A stretch of 64,000 nucleotides of DNA from Cycas panzhihuaensis. Taxonomy: Eukaryota > Cycadophyta. The position numbers and the translations under genes were made by a program. Location of the stretch: the NCBI GenBank assembly GCA_023213395.1, contig CM041465.1, forward strand, positions 149,675,741 to 149,739,740, written 5' to 3'. Positions 11,990-23,460 of this stretch are shown here, one piece after another (within the stretch, counting starts at the first letter, position 1; every line of letters starts with the position of its first letter). The notes under the pieces are model-generated. The model did not search any database, was not told the DNA's origin, and saw only the letters and a list, made by a program, of their open reading frames with translations.

Positions 11990-12700
11990 TGAAGCTTGTA
12001 TCATTGACAAATCTTATTGACAACCCTTTCCCAAAAGTTAGTGGAAATCAAGCCATCCATTACAATTATACACTCTGATCTATGCAAACTAATGCCCATT
12101 CTTTCACTAAAGCGTAAGTTATATTACATCTCTTTCATTGATGATTTCACTAGAAAAGTATGAGTAGCTTTTCTACATAAGAAAGATGAAGCCTTCTGTG
12201 TATTCAAAGAATTCAAAGCCTGCACTAAAAAAGAGTTAGGTTATTAACTCAAATTTCTTCGAACTGATAATAGTGTCAAATATACCTCTCATGAGTTTGA
12301 AATCTATCTTCAAGACAATGACATCAAATATTAAATAATAGTAGAAGGTACCCCACAATAAAATGGAGTTGTTGAGTATATAAATAGAACAATCATGAAC
12401 ATAGCTCGATTAATATTAATATACAAAAATGTACTTGCCTACCTATAGGCTAAAGCTATCTAGATAGTTGTTTATTATATCAATACTATTAGCCCATCAA
12501 AGGAAGGAAAATCACCTAATGAAAAGTGGTTAGGACAAGCCCCCATTATTCACTACTTCAAAATTTTTGGCTCTATATGCTATGCCCACATTCTAGATGT
12601 AGACTGAAATAAACTCTAGCCAAGGGCATTTAAAGGCATCTTTGTTGGATACCCTATGGATAAGAAAAGGTATAAGGTCTTTATACCTTCATAATGAAAA
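11990..12700 (+). pseudogene. Copia A integrase core
   Basis: Plus-strand translation gives HSDLCKLMP and FIDDFTRKVWV (the first catalytic Asp region), then LRTDNSVKYTSHEF (second Asp region) and, after stops, NGVVEYINRT (the Glu region). Order and spacing fit a copia DDE integrase (rve). Multiple TAA and TAG codons and small frame changes disable it. Confidence 0.65.
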
Positions 12701-12866
12701 ATCATTGTTACTAGAGATGTCATTTTTGTGGAGACAGAGGATCAATCGCTTAGACTAGACTCCAAAATACCCTCACATTGCTATAATAATATTATGAACT
12801 ATGATATTTAGATTCTAAAATTGGGGGACGAGGGGGACAGGAGACAGACATAAATTACTCCAAATA

Positions 12867-13091
12867 TTGGAAGCTAATAATAGAGCCTCAAAGGATATAA
12901 GTTATGACTCTGAACTGATGAGTGCACATCTAACACCATCCTTCGAAGATAGTAGAGTTGATAAAGGCAAATCCATTATAGAAGAATCATCCTCTCCACC
13001 TTCAGTTGACAAAGGCAAAACACTAGTAGAAGGATCATCTTCCTCAAGTGAATCAATATCCTCCTCACAAAATGATCATTTTAATGAATAA
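12867..13091 (+). pseudogene. Copia A Ser-rich linker between integrase and RT
   Basis: A 74-codon open stretch, Ser-, Asp- and Glu-rich, with an imperfect internal repeat (SRVDKGKSIIEESSSPP and SVDKGKTLVEGSSSS). It occupies the spot where copia polyproteins have a low-complexity linker between integrase and RT. It is part of pol, not a separate gene. Confidence 0.5.
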
Positions 13092-13259
13092 GATGAGAAC
13101 TAAGGAGTTGAGGAAATGACCTCATTCCTAAATCGAGGATCTTATGAAGCCCACCAGCTCAATAAGGACATATGACTAGATGAGGTAGGCAAAATTAGCA
13201 CTTAAAGTGCTAATAGAGCAAGGATGCAAGAATCATTATATACTAAGCTTGAAAGGGTA

Positions 13260-14285
13260 AAACTGCACCTTACTCTTAATGAAGAACCCCTCTTATACCA
13301 GGAAGCTGCAAAATATACAGTCTAGAGAAATGTAATGAATAAAGAATACCAATCTCTCATAAAAAATTATACATAGGAGCTCATTTGATCTACCACTTGG
13401 TAGAAAGGTAGTTAAAAATAAATGGATGCTCAAAAACAAATATAGATCAAATGGCACCCTTAAGAAACACAAGGTAAGGTTGGTAGCTAAAGCATTCACA
13501 CAAAGGGAAGACATCAACTACACTAAAGTCTTTGCACCTATAACCAAATGGCCTACAATTAAAACTCTTATAGCCTTGGCTGTTCAACAAGGTTAAAAAA
13601 TCCACCAGCTTGATATTAAGACCATGTTTCTCAATAGGGATATTAAAGATGAAATTTACATGGCTCAACTAGAAGGATATGAGATCAAAGGTCAAGAGCA
13701 TAAGGTGTGCAAGTTCAGAAAGTCCTTATATGGCCTTAAATAAGCCCCTCATGCTTGGTTTCTTAAGTTTTCTAAAAGAATTAGGCAACTTGGATACGAG
13801 ATTTATGACTACCAAGATATTGATGTAACATTATTCATCAAGCACCAAAAGGACAAAGTCACTTATCTCATAATCTTTGTGGATGACATGCTAGTAACAG
13901 ATAACAGTGAATAGGCAATAAGCTAGTTGAAAAAAGGACCTTGGTAAAATATTCAAATTATTTGACCTCAATTTGATGAAATATTACTTAGGAATTAAAG
14001 TAACATAAAAGAAGGGAAAAATTTTCCACTCCCAAGAAAAATACATCAACAATCTTCTAACCAAGTTTTAGTTAGAAGATGCTCGACTAGTGGCTTTACC
14101 TATGGACCCTAATACCAAGCTCTCAGTTGATGGTAACACTAGGGAGGCAGACATAATACTCTATAGGAAACTTGTAGGTAGTCTTATTTACACTACCAAT
14201 ACAAGGCTAGATATTGCACACTCTGTTGGTATTCTTGCATGATTCATGATAAATCCTAAGCAAAATCACTCGTAGGCTACAGTTT
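13260..14285 (+). pseudogene. Copia A reverse transcriptase
   Basis: Decayed RT fragments are in order: an FAPITKWPTIKTLI-like stretch near 13520, a KTMFLNRDIKDEIYMAQLEGYE-like stretch near 13620, and an LIIFVDDMLVT stretch near 13870 that keeps the catalytic Asp-Asp in the copia VDD context. Frames shift several times and stops are frequent. The minus-strand frames at 13293-13668 are shadows of this gene. Confidence 0.65.
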
Positions 14286-14287
14286 GA

Positions 14288-14840
14288 GTGTTAAAATACC
14301 CAAAGACAACCAGCAAATTTGGTCTATTATATGAACCTAATAATAAATTTAGGGTTTCTACATACACAAACTCAGCATTTGTAAGAGATAAAGATACAAG
14401 AAGATCTATATCTAAGTATATAATATTTCTTGGAACAACACCAATATCATGGATATCTAGACGACAAAAGATAGTTATTGATTCAACTACCGAAGTTGAA
14501 TATATTGCTACTTCTAAGACCAGCAAGGAGGTGATATGGCTTAGAAAATTATTGGAAATATTGAATATCACCCAAACAAGTCCTACTAACCTTTTTATAG
14601 ATAATTAATCAGTAATCCACATGGTGAAAAATTTTGTATTTCATGATTATACCAAACACTTAAGTACAAAAGTCCATAGGATTAAAGAGCTTATTCATGA
14701 TGGTACAATTCAACTAGAATACTGCCCTATAGTAGAGCAAGTGACTGATATCTTTACCAAACCACTGCAAAAGGTGAAGTTTGAATAGTTCTAAAGGCAG
14801 CTTAGCCTTAAGGCCTCCATCGACTGATCAAAGAAGATGG
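14288..14840 (+). pseudogene. Copia A RNase H domain
   Basis: An open stretch to 14608 contains SISKYIIFLGTTPISW and STTEVEYIA, the copia RNase H core with the conserved Glu. The expected first Asp region reads YTNSAF in place of the usual YADSDF, so two acidic positions are lost. After the stop at 14606-14608 the frame continues to a VTDIFTKPLQKVKFE tail, the normal C-terminus of copia polyproteins. Confidence 0.7.
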
Positions 14841-15152
14841 CAACAGGATTATCAAATACTATTCTATTCATGAAAACCCCTTGTGGGTGTGGAAGAATAA
14901 GAGTAAGTCTCTACTCTATGCTATTTGTGAAAACCCCATGTGGGCACGAAAGGATAAGGGTTGTGCTAGTTTTAGAAAATTAGAACTTATGAAAACTTGA
15001 AAGGGCATAGGAGATGACCAAATGGTATATAAAGACTTAGCAAATTAAGTTATATATTTAATCTTCTTGGCTATTAGGTTATATCAAAGAGCTACCTTAT
15101 CCATTTTAATTTATAAAAGTGGCTATAGATCTTAGAAAGTCTGTGGGTTTTT
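14841..15152 (+). other. Copia A 3' non-coding region, left half
   Basis: Contains two related blocks (near 14870 and 14930, each with TGAAAACCCC and TGTGGG). It runs into the gypsy A insertion. On the far side (30638) the sequence continues CCATGAGGGTTTTTCC, so the copia 3' region is cut in two here. Confidence 0.45.
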
Positions 15153-15157
15153 ATTCT
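15153..15157 (+). repeat. Gypsy A target-site duplication, left
   Basis: ATTCT lies directly before the TGTTTC start of the LTR and is repeated exactly at 30633-30637 after the LTR end. Five base pairs is the length made by Ty3/gypsy integrases. Confidence 0.9.
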
Positions 15158-17786
15158 TGTTTCTCGGCTACCAGGAATGGACTCGGGATGTATCGACTCA
15201 GGTAAGTTCAGGTATGTACGTATTCCCATCCTCACTCTTATTTGATTGAGGTCGCTTAACGTGTTGCCTGATGCATGTTTGTCTGTCATTTGCATGACTG
15301 CATTGCTTTCTTGCTTGATCACACTGCTTGTGCCTACCGCACACCACTCAGCCTATGACGACCCACCGTGGGGGCACTCCTCAGTGAGTCCTGCATCCCA
15401 TATGGCGCTCATCCACCCACATCATCTCCATGGCCCCTCAAGCACCTCAATTGGTCACATCTTGCTTATAACAGTATCCTACCTATACTTTGATTTGTCT
15501 TCCGAGTATAATAGGATCCCCAGTTGAGACCCATCCCTCTTTTCTAACTACATGTCGGTCACCTAGGCACCAATCCCCATCCTGCTTAGCCTTAACATAC
15601 CTCCTATTTGGCTTCAGGCCCCATTTCTACCCTAGTTTTGACCTACATGCCTGCACCGTTGTAAACTTAGCAGTACCACGATATTTGCCATGGTACTGCG
15701 AAGTTTACCGTGGTACGATTGTTTGAATTTATTTTTTAAAATAGACGCGGAAGTTTTCGCTCTTTTCACGGAACTGCCATGTGGTGTCCATGCCTTTTGA
15801 CTTCCCCATGACTCTAAATGTTCACTTAGGGTTAGTGGAATATAAAAATAAAAAAGTCAATCATTTTGGGTTCTTCTTCCTTCATTTTTTTATTGCACTC
15901 CTACAGCTCTCCATCACCTACTGCAAAAGGACATACTCTTTAGCTGCTACTCCTCTACAGGGATTCTTGCTTGCATCTTAGGCCTAGCACCAGTAGATCA
16001 GACCTCCTCTTGTAGGTTCACACGATGGAGAAAAGAGCATTCACAGGAACTCTCAAGGGAAAAGCTCCAAGGTCTCAAAACCATAGTGGTGATCTCATGG
16101 TGGCCCCTCCTCCAAGCCAGTCTCTAAAGCCTGTCAAACACAGGCTCTTTCTCCTATTTTCCAATAGGAATAAGCCTTTATTCTCTGTTGCAAGGTACTC
16201 CTCATTGTCTACTCTAAGATTTACATTTTTTCCTTTGCTTTCTATGGATAGTTCTTAGTATATTTATTGTCCTTAACTTTGTACCCATTTAGCACTAGCT
16301 CTTTGCACCTTGTTTTGTAGTGCTTCCTCTCATATTCCTGCAAGTCCACTTTAAGGTGGCTATGCTAAAGGGTGACACAAGGAAAAGTGAAGGGAGACAG
16401 GTGGGGTTAGTCCCCCTCGTTGACCTTCTCCCTAAGGGTCCAAGCCCTTCTTTTCCTTCCTCTTACACTTACTGCCTCCCTTGAAGCTGGGCTAGGGACT
16501 TGGGAGCCTACCTCTAAATCTGAACCAATGTTGGCAGCCCCTTGCCCACTGGCTTCAGACACACATTCACTGGTTTTGGGTACCACATAAGCCCCAAAAC
16601 CATTCTCGGTTGGTTCATGACCCATAGCCCTTCCCAACCGGATGATTTATTATTCGTAACACTTCATCCCTTAGGTGTGCTTGTACATCATTCCGTTGGT
16701 TTATCTTTTCTCTTGCCCCCTGGCCCGTACAGTTAGCATAAGTTTACTTTTCTTTCCCGAGGCCATGTGGAGACTTCTGTGGGTGAGCTAGCCATTTTGA
16801 GGCTAACTCTTTTACTTTGGGTACTGGTTGGTGTTGGTGCTTACTGGAGTCCTATTTTGAGTTCTTGGAGTAATGTGCAATGTGTCTTTAATTTAATTTG
16901 ATTTTAGCTCCTTTATATTTATGTATACATATAGTAGATATATTTGGTACCCCCTCTTCTAGGAGGGAGAAACTTGCGTATTATGATTGACAGGTTTTGC
17001 AATAGTGTTATACACAAGGCAAGTTTATTAACAAGTTAGCCTCTCGTGAGTTGCATTTTCCTTATTTCTTTTTCACTGTCTTTGCCTTTGCCTTACTTTG
17101 CTTCTTTTGCATACTTGGGGGAGGTAAGATAGCCCCATTCAACCACTCACGGCAACCATTGCCGGCTGGTCTTACCTACGCGACAAGTTGGAGCAGGAAG
17201 GTGCACAAAGAAACAAAGATCGCAACACTCTGTTCGCACGCCGTGTCCAGGTATTCTCCTTTTCCCTTTGTCTTTTCCTACAGCATTTTTCTTACATGCA
17301 TATGTTTGCATATTAAAACACGTAGGAAACGAAAAAGAGGAAAGGAATACATCTTTGCATTCGTGTGTCTTTTATTTGTAGTCACTTTTATTACATGTAG
17401 GTAGTTTTCCTTGAACGTGAGATTCTCATCTCTCATCTCTTCAACTAGCCTACATGTAGGATATTTTATTACGCACACTCACCTGCACGTTGCATTCTCT
17501 CTTCCTTGAGAAGATGCAACCCTTTAGGTCCCCTCTTCCTCTTCCCGGCCATCCAAAGGGTAGGAGACCCTCACCTTTTAGGATGACCCAAGGCCTCGCC
17601 TTGCGTCCCTCTCCCAAGATCATCCTAAACCAACTGGATGCCATTTGTAGGTCTCAAATCTGCGCTCCGGCGCATGGACGCCCTGTGTGGTGTTTTTCTT
17701 ACCAATTGATCTGACTCATAACCTGACTCAGTTTTACATAGTCATATCTTACTAAACATAGCAGACCACCCTGTAGACGCATTTCA
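15158..17786 (+). repeat. Gypsy A 5' LTR
   Basis: Begins TGTTTCTCGG and ends GCATTTCA. It aligns throughout with 27999-30632, with mostly single-base transitions and a few short indels. Open frames inside it (for example 15246-15527, 17051-17404, 17490-17714) lack family resemblance and are chance products of long GC-rich LTR sequence. A TATA-rich stretch near 16912-16945 could be the promoter core, but this is a guess. Confidence 0.9.
15661..15708 (+). other. LTR hairpin, 5' copy
   Basis: Arms GTAAACTT + CAGTACCA and TGGTACTG + AAGTTTAC pair perfectly around a two-base internal mismatch, with a 12-base loop. The 3' LTR has the same hairpin with three base pairs changed on both arms. It may act as RNA structure in the LTR transcript; the function is unknown. 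Confidence 0.65.
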
Positions 17787-17810
17787 CTAGTGACCATACT
17801 GGGGACTGCC
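17787..17810 (+). other. Gypsy A primer-binding-site region
   Basis: Directly after the LTR end the sequence reads CTAGTGACCATACTGGGGAC. It resembles the TGGCGACTCCACTGGGGA-type site of Tat/Ogre elements, which I recall as complementary to tRNA-Arg, with a few mismatches. Position and resemblance support a PBS; the tRNA identity is not confirmed. Confidence 0.5.
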
Positions 17811-18997
17811 AGTAAGGGAACTAGTTTTGCCTCTCTCCCTGTTGGTGTTCTTGCTTTTAGGCGATCTTCTTGACTCTTTTTTCCATTGGGCAGCCCCCAA
17901 TGCGTGTTTCATACCCTTTTCTCTCTTCTAACAACTTTTGCGAAGGTGTTGCATGCGATGTTTCTCACATTATTTGCGAGGTCTGCCACCATTGTTAGAA
18001 GACCCTTCATATCGTTCCCTTTCATCATCAGATTCTGATTTGACAATGGAGGGCTACCATTCTGATTGGGCTTACCACACCTTGGTCTTAGAAACTCAAG
18101 AGTTTCCCACGTCTGTCCCAGGATCCATCGAAGAGGGTGACGATCCCGGGTGACCAGCCTCACCCTTCCGACATTCATCCTTCTACTCATGCAGTAGAAG
18201 GCTCGCCCCTTCATGAGATTCACCATCCGATTGGTGATTCTTATAAGGAGCGCCCTGAGGGGTCTCTGTCATTTGAGGTTCCATCAACCTCTTATGGTTA
18301 TGAAGATACCCCTACTACCGATGTGATTAAAGCTATCAGTGAGTACTTTTGAGCGACTCACCTTCAACCATGTCCCAGGTGGTTTGAAGAAGCCTTGTGT
18401 GGTGGGGCGCCTTCTTCATCTGCATGTGTGCCTCCTATGACAAGCAATCCTTCTATTCATGTGCACTCATCCCACTCCATGTTTACACCTACTTTGGGGA
18501 CAAATGTCGCACCCTCTATTCCTAGTCATGGTCCTACTTCTTCAGGACCTGTTCACGGTGTGTCTTTTCCCTAGCTTGGGGTTAGCATGCCTTTCCCCAG
18601 CCAAGCGAATGTGCCACCCTCAAACGTGGCACATGTGTTCCTTAGTAGGCCTAGAGGTCCTACTAATACTACTACCACTAGCTATGTGGGACCCGCTCTC
18701 ATATATGTTCAAAACCCATCTAGTGGTCCTTCCCTTTACTTACCCCCAGGTTATGCATCTCAACCTTGGGGGTAGGGTAAGGGGAACCATCTTCCAGCTT
18801 ATAGGGTAGACCCGTTACACCCATATGGGGTTGCACCACCTACAGGTGGCCCATATGGGTAGAATCTGGTCCCGCACCCTCCATTTCCGCCATCTAGTGT
18901 GACTTCTTTGGCTACCCCTTCGCAGGGGAACATAGCTCCCTTCCAAGGCATTTATCCTCAAGCCCCCTTCTAACAAGGGGCATTTCCCCAAGGAGGG
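17811..18997 (+). pseudogene. Gypsy A N-terminal extension of the gag frame
   Basis: From at least 18137 the sequence stays in the frame that later encodes gag, protease and RT, broken only by stops. It encodes a low-complexity Pro-, Ser- and Gly-rich segment (PPGYASQPWG, APPTGGPYG, GIYPQAPF) with no domain I recognise. Tat-type elements often have a large proline-rich region or separate ORF before gag. The true start codon is not determinable. Confidence 0.5.
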
Positions 18998-19618
18998 ATG
19001 GGTCTACCACTCCCATCCATTCCTTGCTCATTGCCATTCGTCGACCCTACGGCCCATGTAAGGGCACATCCAATCATGGATTATAGGTCGATGCCGCTAT
19101 CCATTGAGGTATTAAGAACTAATCTGCTGCCTCACCCTCCTGAAGTTCCCAAATTTGATGGAACTTTATTGCAAGACCCAACTGAACACATGCGTAGTTT
19201 TTCTATGGCATGTATAGACTACTAGGCTTACGACCATATCTTAATGAAACTGTTTCTACGATCTTTGTAGGGCGACACCCTTAAATGGTTCTATCGCCTC
19301 CCTACCCACTCTATCTTTTCATTTCAACAATTGGTAGATGAATTCATCAACTACTTTGATGTAGCATGTCTATTCGAGAGCAAAATGAAATCTCTCCTTT
19401 CGCTCAAACAAGGTCACGATGAAATGAATCGTGACTTTGTGAGACAATTCCATGACCTCCTTCACTCCACTAAGGCCACGTTGCTTGAGGAGTTGAAGAG
19501 AGATCTTTTCGTTAATGCACTTCACCCCAAAGCACATGTGGAAGTCCTCAAAATGGGGGCAACCACATGCAACTTCGTGATCGTGAAATGCTTAGCGTTA
19601 GAGGCTATTGAGATCTAA
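18998..19618 (+). pseudogene. gag: Gypsy A gag (Retrotrans_gag)
   Basis: Reads PEVPKFDGTLLQDPTEHM, then GDTLKWFYRLP, FQQLVDEFINYF and MNRDFVRQFHDLL. This is the classic plant gypsy gag series: substrate-like start, W-F core, then helices of the capsid. Stops at 19223, 19268 and 19616 break a frame that is otherwise continuous with the protein before and after. Gag assembles the virus-like particle. The spacing between motifs looks family-normal. Confidence 0.8.
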
Positions 19619-19774
19619 GCCAGACTCAAGAGGCCTTTTAAGCCCTCACAATATTGTGAGGCACCTCCCTTAGCCAAGTAAACTAAATCTTCGTAACCTA
19701 CTAGGTCTACTTCTCATTCGACTAAGAGGACTTTAGACCCCCTTACTTTTGCTATACGCTCATTCGAGTATACG

Positions 19775-20035
19775 ATGAAGGAGCTTAAACTCCAAGCCCC
19801 TTCATCGCCAACCTCCAACAAACAAATTCAACAGGCTTCTCAAGCCGTTCCTCCTAAAGGGGGTAGTACCCAACCTTCTCAAGCGAGGAAAGATGATCCT
19901 CCGCTTGAGAAGAAGTGGTGCTCCGTCCATGGGGAATGCTTCCATGATGACTCGCGTTGTCGAGTGCAACACCCTCGTGATGACCCGCCACGTGATTCGT
20001 CACCCAGATGGGCCTCGAGACCTAATCTTGATTAA
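19775..20035 (+). pseudogene. Gypsy A gag C-terminus with CX2HX4HX4C zinc finger
   Basis: Same frame as gag. After a basic, Pro/Gln-rich stretch comes WCSVHGECFHDDSRC. Ligand spacing is C-X2-H-X4-H-X4-C, the variant knuckle seen in Tat-type gag with His in place of the second Cys. All four ligands are intact, in contrast to the copia elements nearby. It likely binds the genomic RNA. Confidence 0.75.
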
Positions 20036-20990
20036 CTTATTCATAAGGATCTGTTCCCCAAACATGGGGAGCATGATCGCAACGCTCAACAAAGAAACAC
20101 CCGGAACTGGGATAGATCCTCTAATTCTCACCCTTCATGCGGTAGAGGGAAGGGTGTGTGAGATTCATCATCCTCTTCGCATTCCCCTAACCGCCGCGCT
20201 CCTTCGCCTTTGCGATCTCATAACAAAGGAAACAAGGTAATTTAGATGCTTGAGACCACTCCCCTTTATGCCTTAACTTGGTCTTAAGCCGCGAAAGAGG
20301 CAGCTGACACCTCTACATATACATCACACCTTGATACTCCTCTAGAAGTCATTCCCCTAGAAATACCTTCGCTTCCTAAGAACATTCTCATCTGCCCTAG
20401 TCGCTTCAACTTTAGGAGAGCCCTTACCCTACCCATAGGGAAGGGTAAGCCCTTTTCCATAGTTGAAGAGCTTCATACCGTGGCTGCTAGGATGTCTATC
20501 ATGGACGTCTTGAGAAGCTACCCTGAGCAACGAATGCTCCTCCTGGAAGCTTTAGGATTGAATGATGCACTTGTCCATGCTTTGGGCACTACCCAAAGTC
20601 ATGAACCTGTCATCTCCTTTGATCCTAAATATGTTCCTCCAGCTAGTGGAAGGGAACGCTAATAGAACTTCCCTTTCATCATTACTATAGACACACCCGA
20701 TTGTACGTTGCAAAGGACCGTCGTGGACAGTGGTTCTTCTGTGTATGCTATGCCCTTGCATGTCATGCAAGAGCTTGGTATTTCTATCTTGGAACCCGTT
20801 CCATGGTGATGTCAAGGCTATAATGGTAGCGAGAAGACTCCCCTGGGATCTGTCTCGATACATCTCACCCTCGAGGATAAGACCGTCCTTGCCGACATCA
20901 TTATCCTTGATGTGGATGTTGATTACAACCTCCTCCTGGGTCAACCATGGCTTGACCAAATGGGAGCTGTGTGTTCCACCTGGTCGACCA
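20036..20990 (+). pseudogene. Gypsy A protease
   Basis: Still in frame with gag. It contains an LRSYPEQRMLLLEALG helix typical of the region before the protease, then RTVVDSGSSVYAMP, the retropepsin active site with Asp-Ser-Gly intact, and DYNLLLGQPWLDQMGA, the conserved LLGRPW-type flap-end motif. Stops include two in a row after 20660. The minus-strand frame at 20552-20959 is a shadow. Confidence 0.75.
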
Positions 20991-21600
20991 TGGCTTGACC
21001 AAATGGGACCAACATCATTCCCATTGCTAAGAAGAATAAGACCATTCTAATATGCATTGATTTTCATGACATTAACAATGTATGTCCTAAAGATAACTTC
21101 CCACTCCCCTTTATCGATCAAATAATTGATCGAACTGCTAGATTCAAAGGCATGTCCTTAATAGACAGCTTTTCCGGCTACAATCAAATCTAGATATCTC
21201 CTGAAGACTGCCACAAGATAGCCTTCACTACACCATGGGGTACCTTTGCCTACAAGGCAATGGCCTTTAGCCTTAAAAATGTAGGTGCTACTTACCAGAG
21301 AGCCATGCATTTCATTTTCTATGACCTCATCAACAATACGTTAGAGGTCTGCATGGACGACATGATGGGTCTCTTACATACTAGAGCCCATCATCCCTCC
21401 GACTTGTGGGCCATCTTCACACGATGCCGCAAGTATCATGTCAGTCTAAACCCGCTTAAATGTGTGTTTACTGTCACTTTAAGCAAGCTCTTGGGTTTCC
21501 TTATATCAAAGCAAGGAATCCAAATCGATCCAAATAAAGTCAAGGCGATCCTTGACATGCCGCCTCCTAGAACCCAACAATAGATTAAGTCATTTCTAGG
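20991..21600 (+). pseudogene. Gypsy A reverse transcriptase, N-terminally deleted
   Basis: Contains CIDFHDINNVCPKDNFPLP, LIDSFSGYNQI, AFTTPWGTFAYKAMAFSL, then EVCMDDMM, where the usual YVDD box reads CMDD with both catalytic Asp kept, and KLLGFLISKQGIQIDPNK. The roughly 150-200 residues that normally separate the protease end from the RT palm are missing. The join falls beside a repeated 21-base sequence (20944-20964 and 20988-21008) and keeps the frame. Few stops occur in this part. Confidence 0.8.
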
Positions 21601-22140
21601 TACGCTCAGTTTCCTTAAGTGCTTTTTGGCAGACTTCGTCATAAACGCCAAACCCCTTACCAACCTATTGAAGAAAGGAGCCCCGTTTGTTTGGTCTGAT
21701 AAGACCCAACAAGCTTTTGCAGGACTCAAGGAAGCTCTCGCTTCCGCTCCTACATTGGCACCGCCTCGTTTCGATAGGCCCTTCATCTTATATACCTTGG
21801 CTACCAATGAATCCCTAGGTGCAATGCTCGCATAGGAAGATGATTCAGGAACTGAGAGAGCAATCTATTTTATCAGTCGCACCCTCATGACTGCTGAACT
21901 TAATTATCCTCCCACCGAGAAGGAATGTCTCTCCTTGGTCCATGCGACCAAGAAGTTTAGGCATTACTTGCTTGATAATACTACCAAGGTGATCATCCAA
22001 TCCGATCCCTTGCGTTATTTGCTCACTCGTTCAGACTTGACGGGTAGGGCAGGTCATTGGGCCATCCTGCTTCAAGAGTTTGACCTACAAGTCATTAACA
22101 AGAAGTCGAAAAAGCGAACGATAGTGGCAAAATAATTAGC
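21601..22140 (+). pseudogene. Gypsy A RNase H (gypsy type, next to RT)
   Basis: In frame with RT. FVWSDKTQQAFAGLKEAL is the RT-RNase H connector of gypsy elements, followed by a degraded first-Asp region (LYTLATNESLGAMLA), then YFISRTL, ELNYPPTEKECLSLVHATKKFRHYL with the conserved Glu, and DPLRYLLTRSDLTGRAGHWA. It would remove template RNA during reverse transcription. The first catalytic Asp is not visible at its usual place (T in LYTLAT), so this copy is probably inactive. Confidence 0.75.
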
Positions 22141-22335
22141 AGATGCCCCCATTCCCAACACAAGCGGTGTTCCCGTTGATGACTCTCTCCCTGATGAGTC
22201 TATTCTGACCGTCCAGGGTACTTCTCCTCATTCACTCATTGATAGTGAGTGGTATGGTGACATTGTGCGATGTTGACTTAGCGAGAATCGCCTGAAGCCA
22301 GTAATAAAGTTAGATCGCATATCCGCGCCACCGCT

Positions 22336-23460
22336 AGATAATACTTCCTCATAGACGAAGTGTTGTACATGAGATCCTTCGATGGGATCCTACTTTACTG
22401 CATCACTTCAGATGAAGCAGACCAAATACTCTACGAATGCCATCATGGCATTTGTGGGGGCCAATCCATGGCCCAAAGGATCCTCTACATGGGTTATTAC
22501 TGGCCATCCCTTTTCAAGGATGCCCACACTTATGGCCTGAGATGTCGGCAATGCCAAGAGCACGCTAATATCTCTCATGTGCCTTTCGAGGCCTTGCACC
22601 CTATCATATCTCCATGGCCCTTCTCTCAATGGGGTTTAGACCTCATTGGTGCCATATCACCACCTTCTTTTGCGCATCACAAGTACATCTTGACTGTTAC
22701 CGAGTATTTCACCAAATGGGCAGAGGCAATCCCCCTGTCCACTATGCCTGGCAAGACGATAGCCACCTTCGTCTACCAGTACATTGTTTGTCATTTTGGG
22801 ATTCTAGACGTCTTAATCATAGACAATGGAACCCCCTTTTGTAATAAGGAAATAGACGAGCTTTGTGAGAAATTCAAGATTTCGCATAAGACCTCATCTC
22901 CTTATTACCCCCAAGCAAATAGGTAAGTTGAATCATTCAACAAAACCCTTGTAAATATTCTAAAGAAAACCGTTACGCAATCTCAAAGATATTGGCACCT
23001 CTAACTCCCTTCTGCTCTGTGGGCCTACTGTACTTCTATCCGTATGGCTACTGGAATGACTCCATTCTCTTTAGTCTACAGAACCAAGGTGGTACTCCCA
23101 CTGGAAGTAGAGATCTCCTCTTTATAGGTCTCCCTTAGAGGTCTTATAAATGAGGAGTCTATCCACTAGGCTCGTCTCCTAGATCTCGAGGCCCTGGATG
23201 AGAGGCACTTAATGGCTTATCAAGCGAATCTCGCTTCGAAAGCCCACCTATAAAGAACTCACGACAAACATCTTTGTGCTCGTCCTCTATGCCCTGGGGA
23301 CCATGTCCTTAAGTTAGAATATTTCTACGACCGTTTGACCAAATTTGGGCCTAAATGGGTCGGTCCTTTCATCGTTCTCGAGAGCCTCGACAACAGTGCC
23401 TATAGAGAAGGCAGTCAACGGGAAATTCCTTAAGAAATGTTATGCTTGATCCCCCAATGA
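22336..23460 (+). pseudogene. Gypsy A integrase
   Basis: A frameshift near 22335 moves pol into another frame. The zinc-binding region reads CHHGICGGQSM...CRQCQ, with the second His of HHCC changed to Gln. The core has GLDLIGAI (Asp), IIDNGTPF (Asp) and, after one stop, VESFNKT (Glu), so the DDE triad is intact. The tail (HDKHLC, GDHVLKLE, KFGPKWVGPF) is the gypsy GPF/Y-type C-terminal region. No chromodomain follows, in keeping with the Tat lineage. Confidence 0.85.

Noticed and set aside
15246-17714. Several 60-117 codon frames on both strands inside the gypsy A 5' LTR
   Set aside because: They recur in decayed form in the 3' LTR, show no domains and disagree between copies, so they are LTR shadows.
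20552-20959. 135-codon minus-strand frame
   Set aside because: Lies opposite the protease of gypsy A, whose plus-strand motifs explain the sequence.
21436-21807. 123-codon minus-strand frame
   Set aside because: Shadow of the RT and RNase H coding frame on the plus strand.
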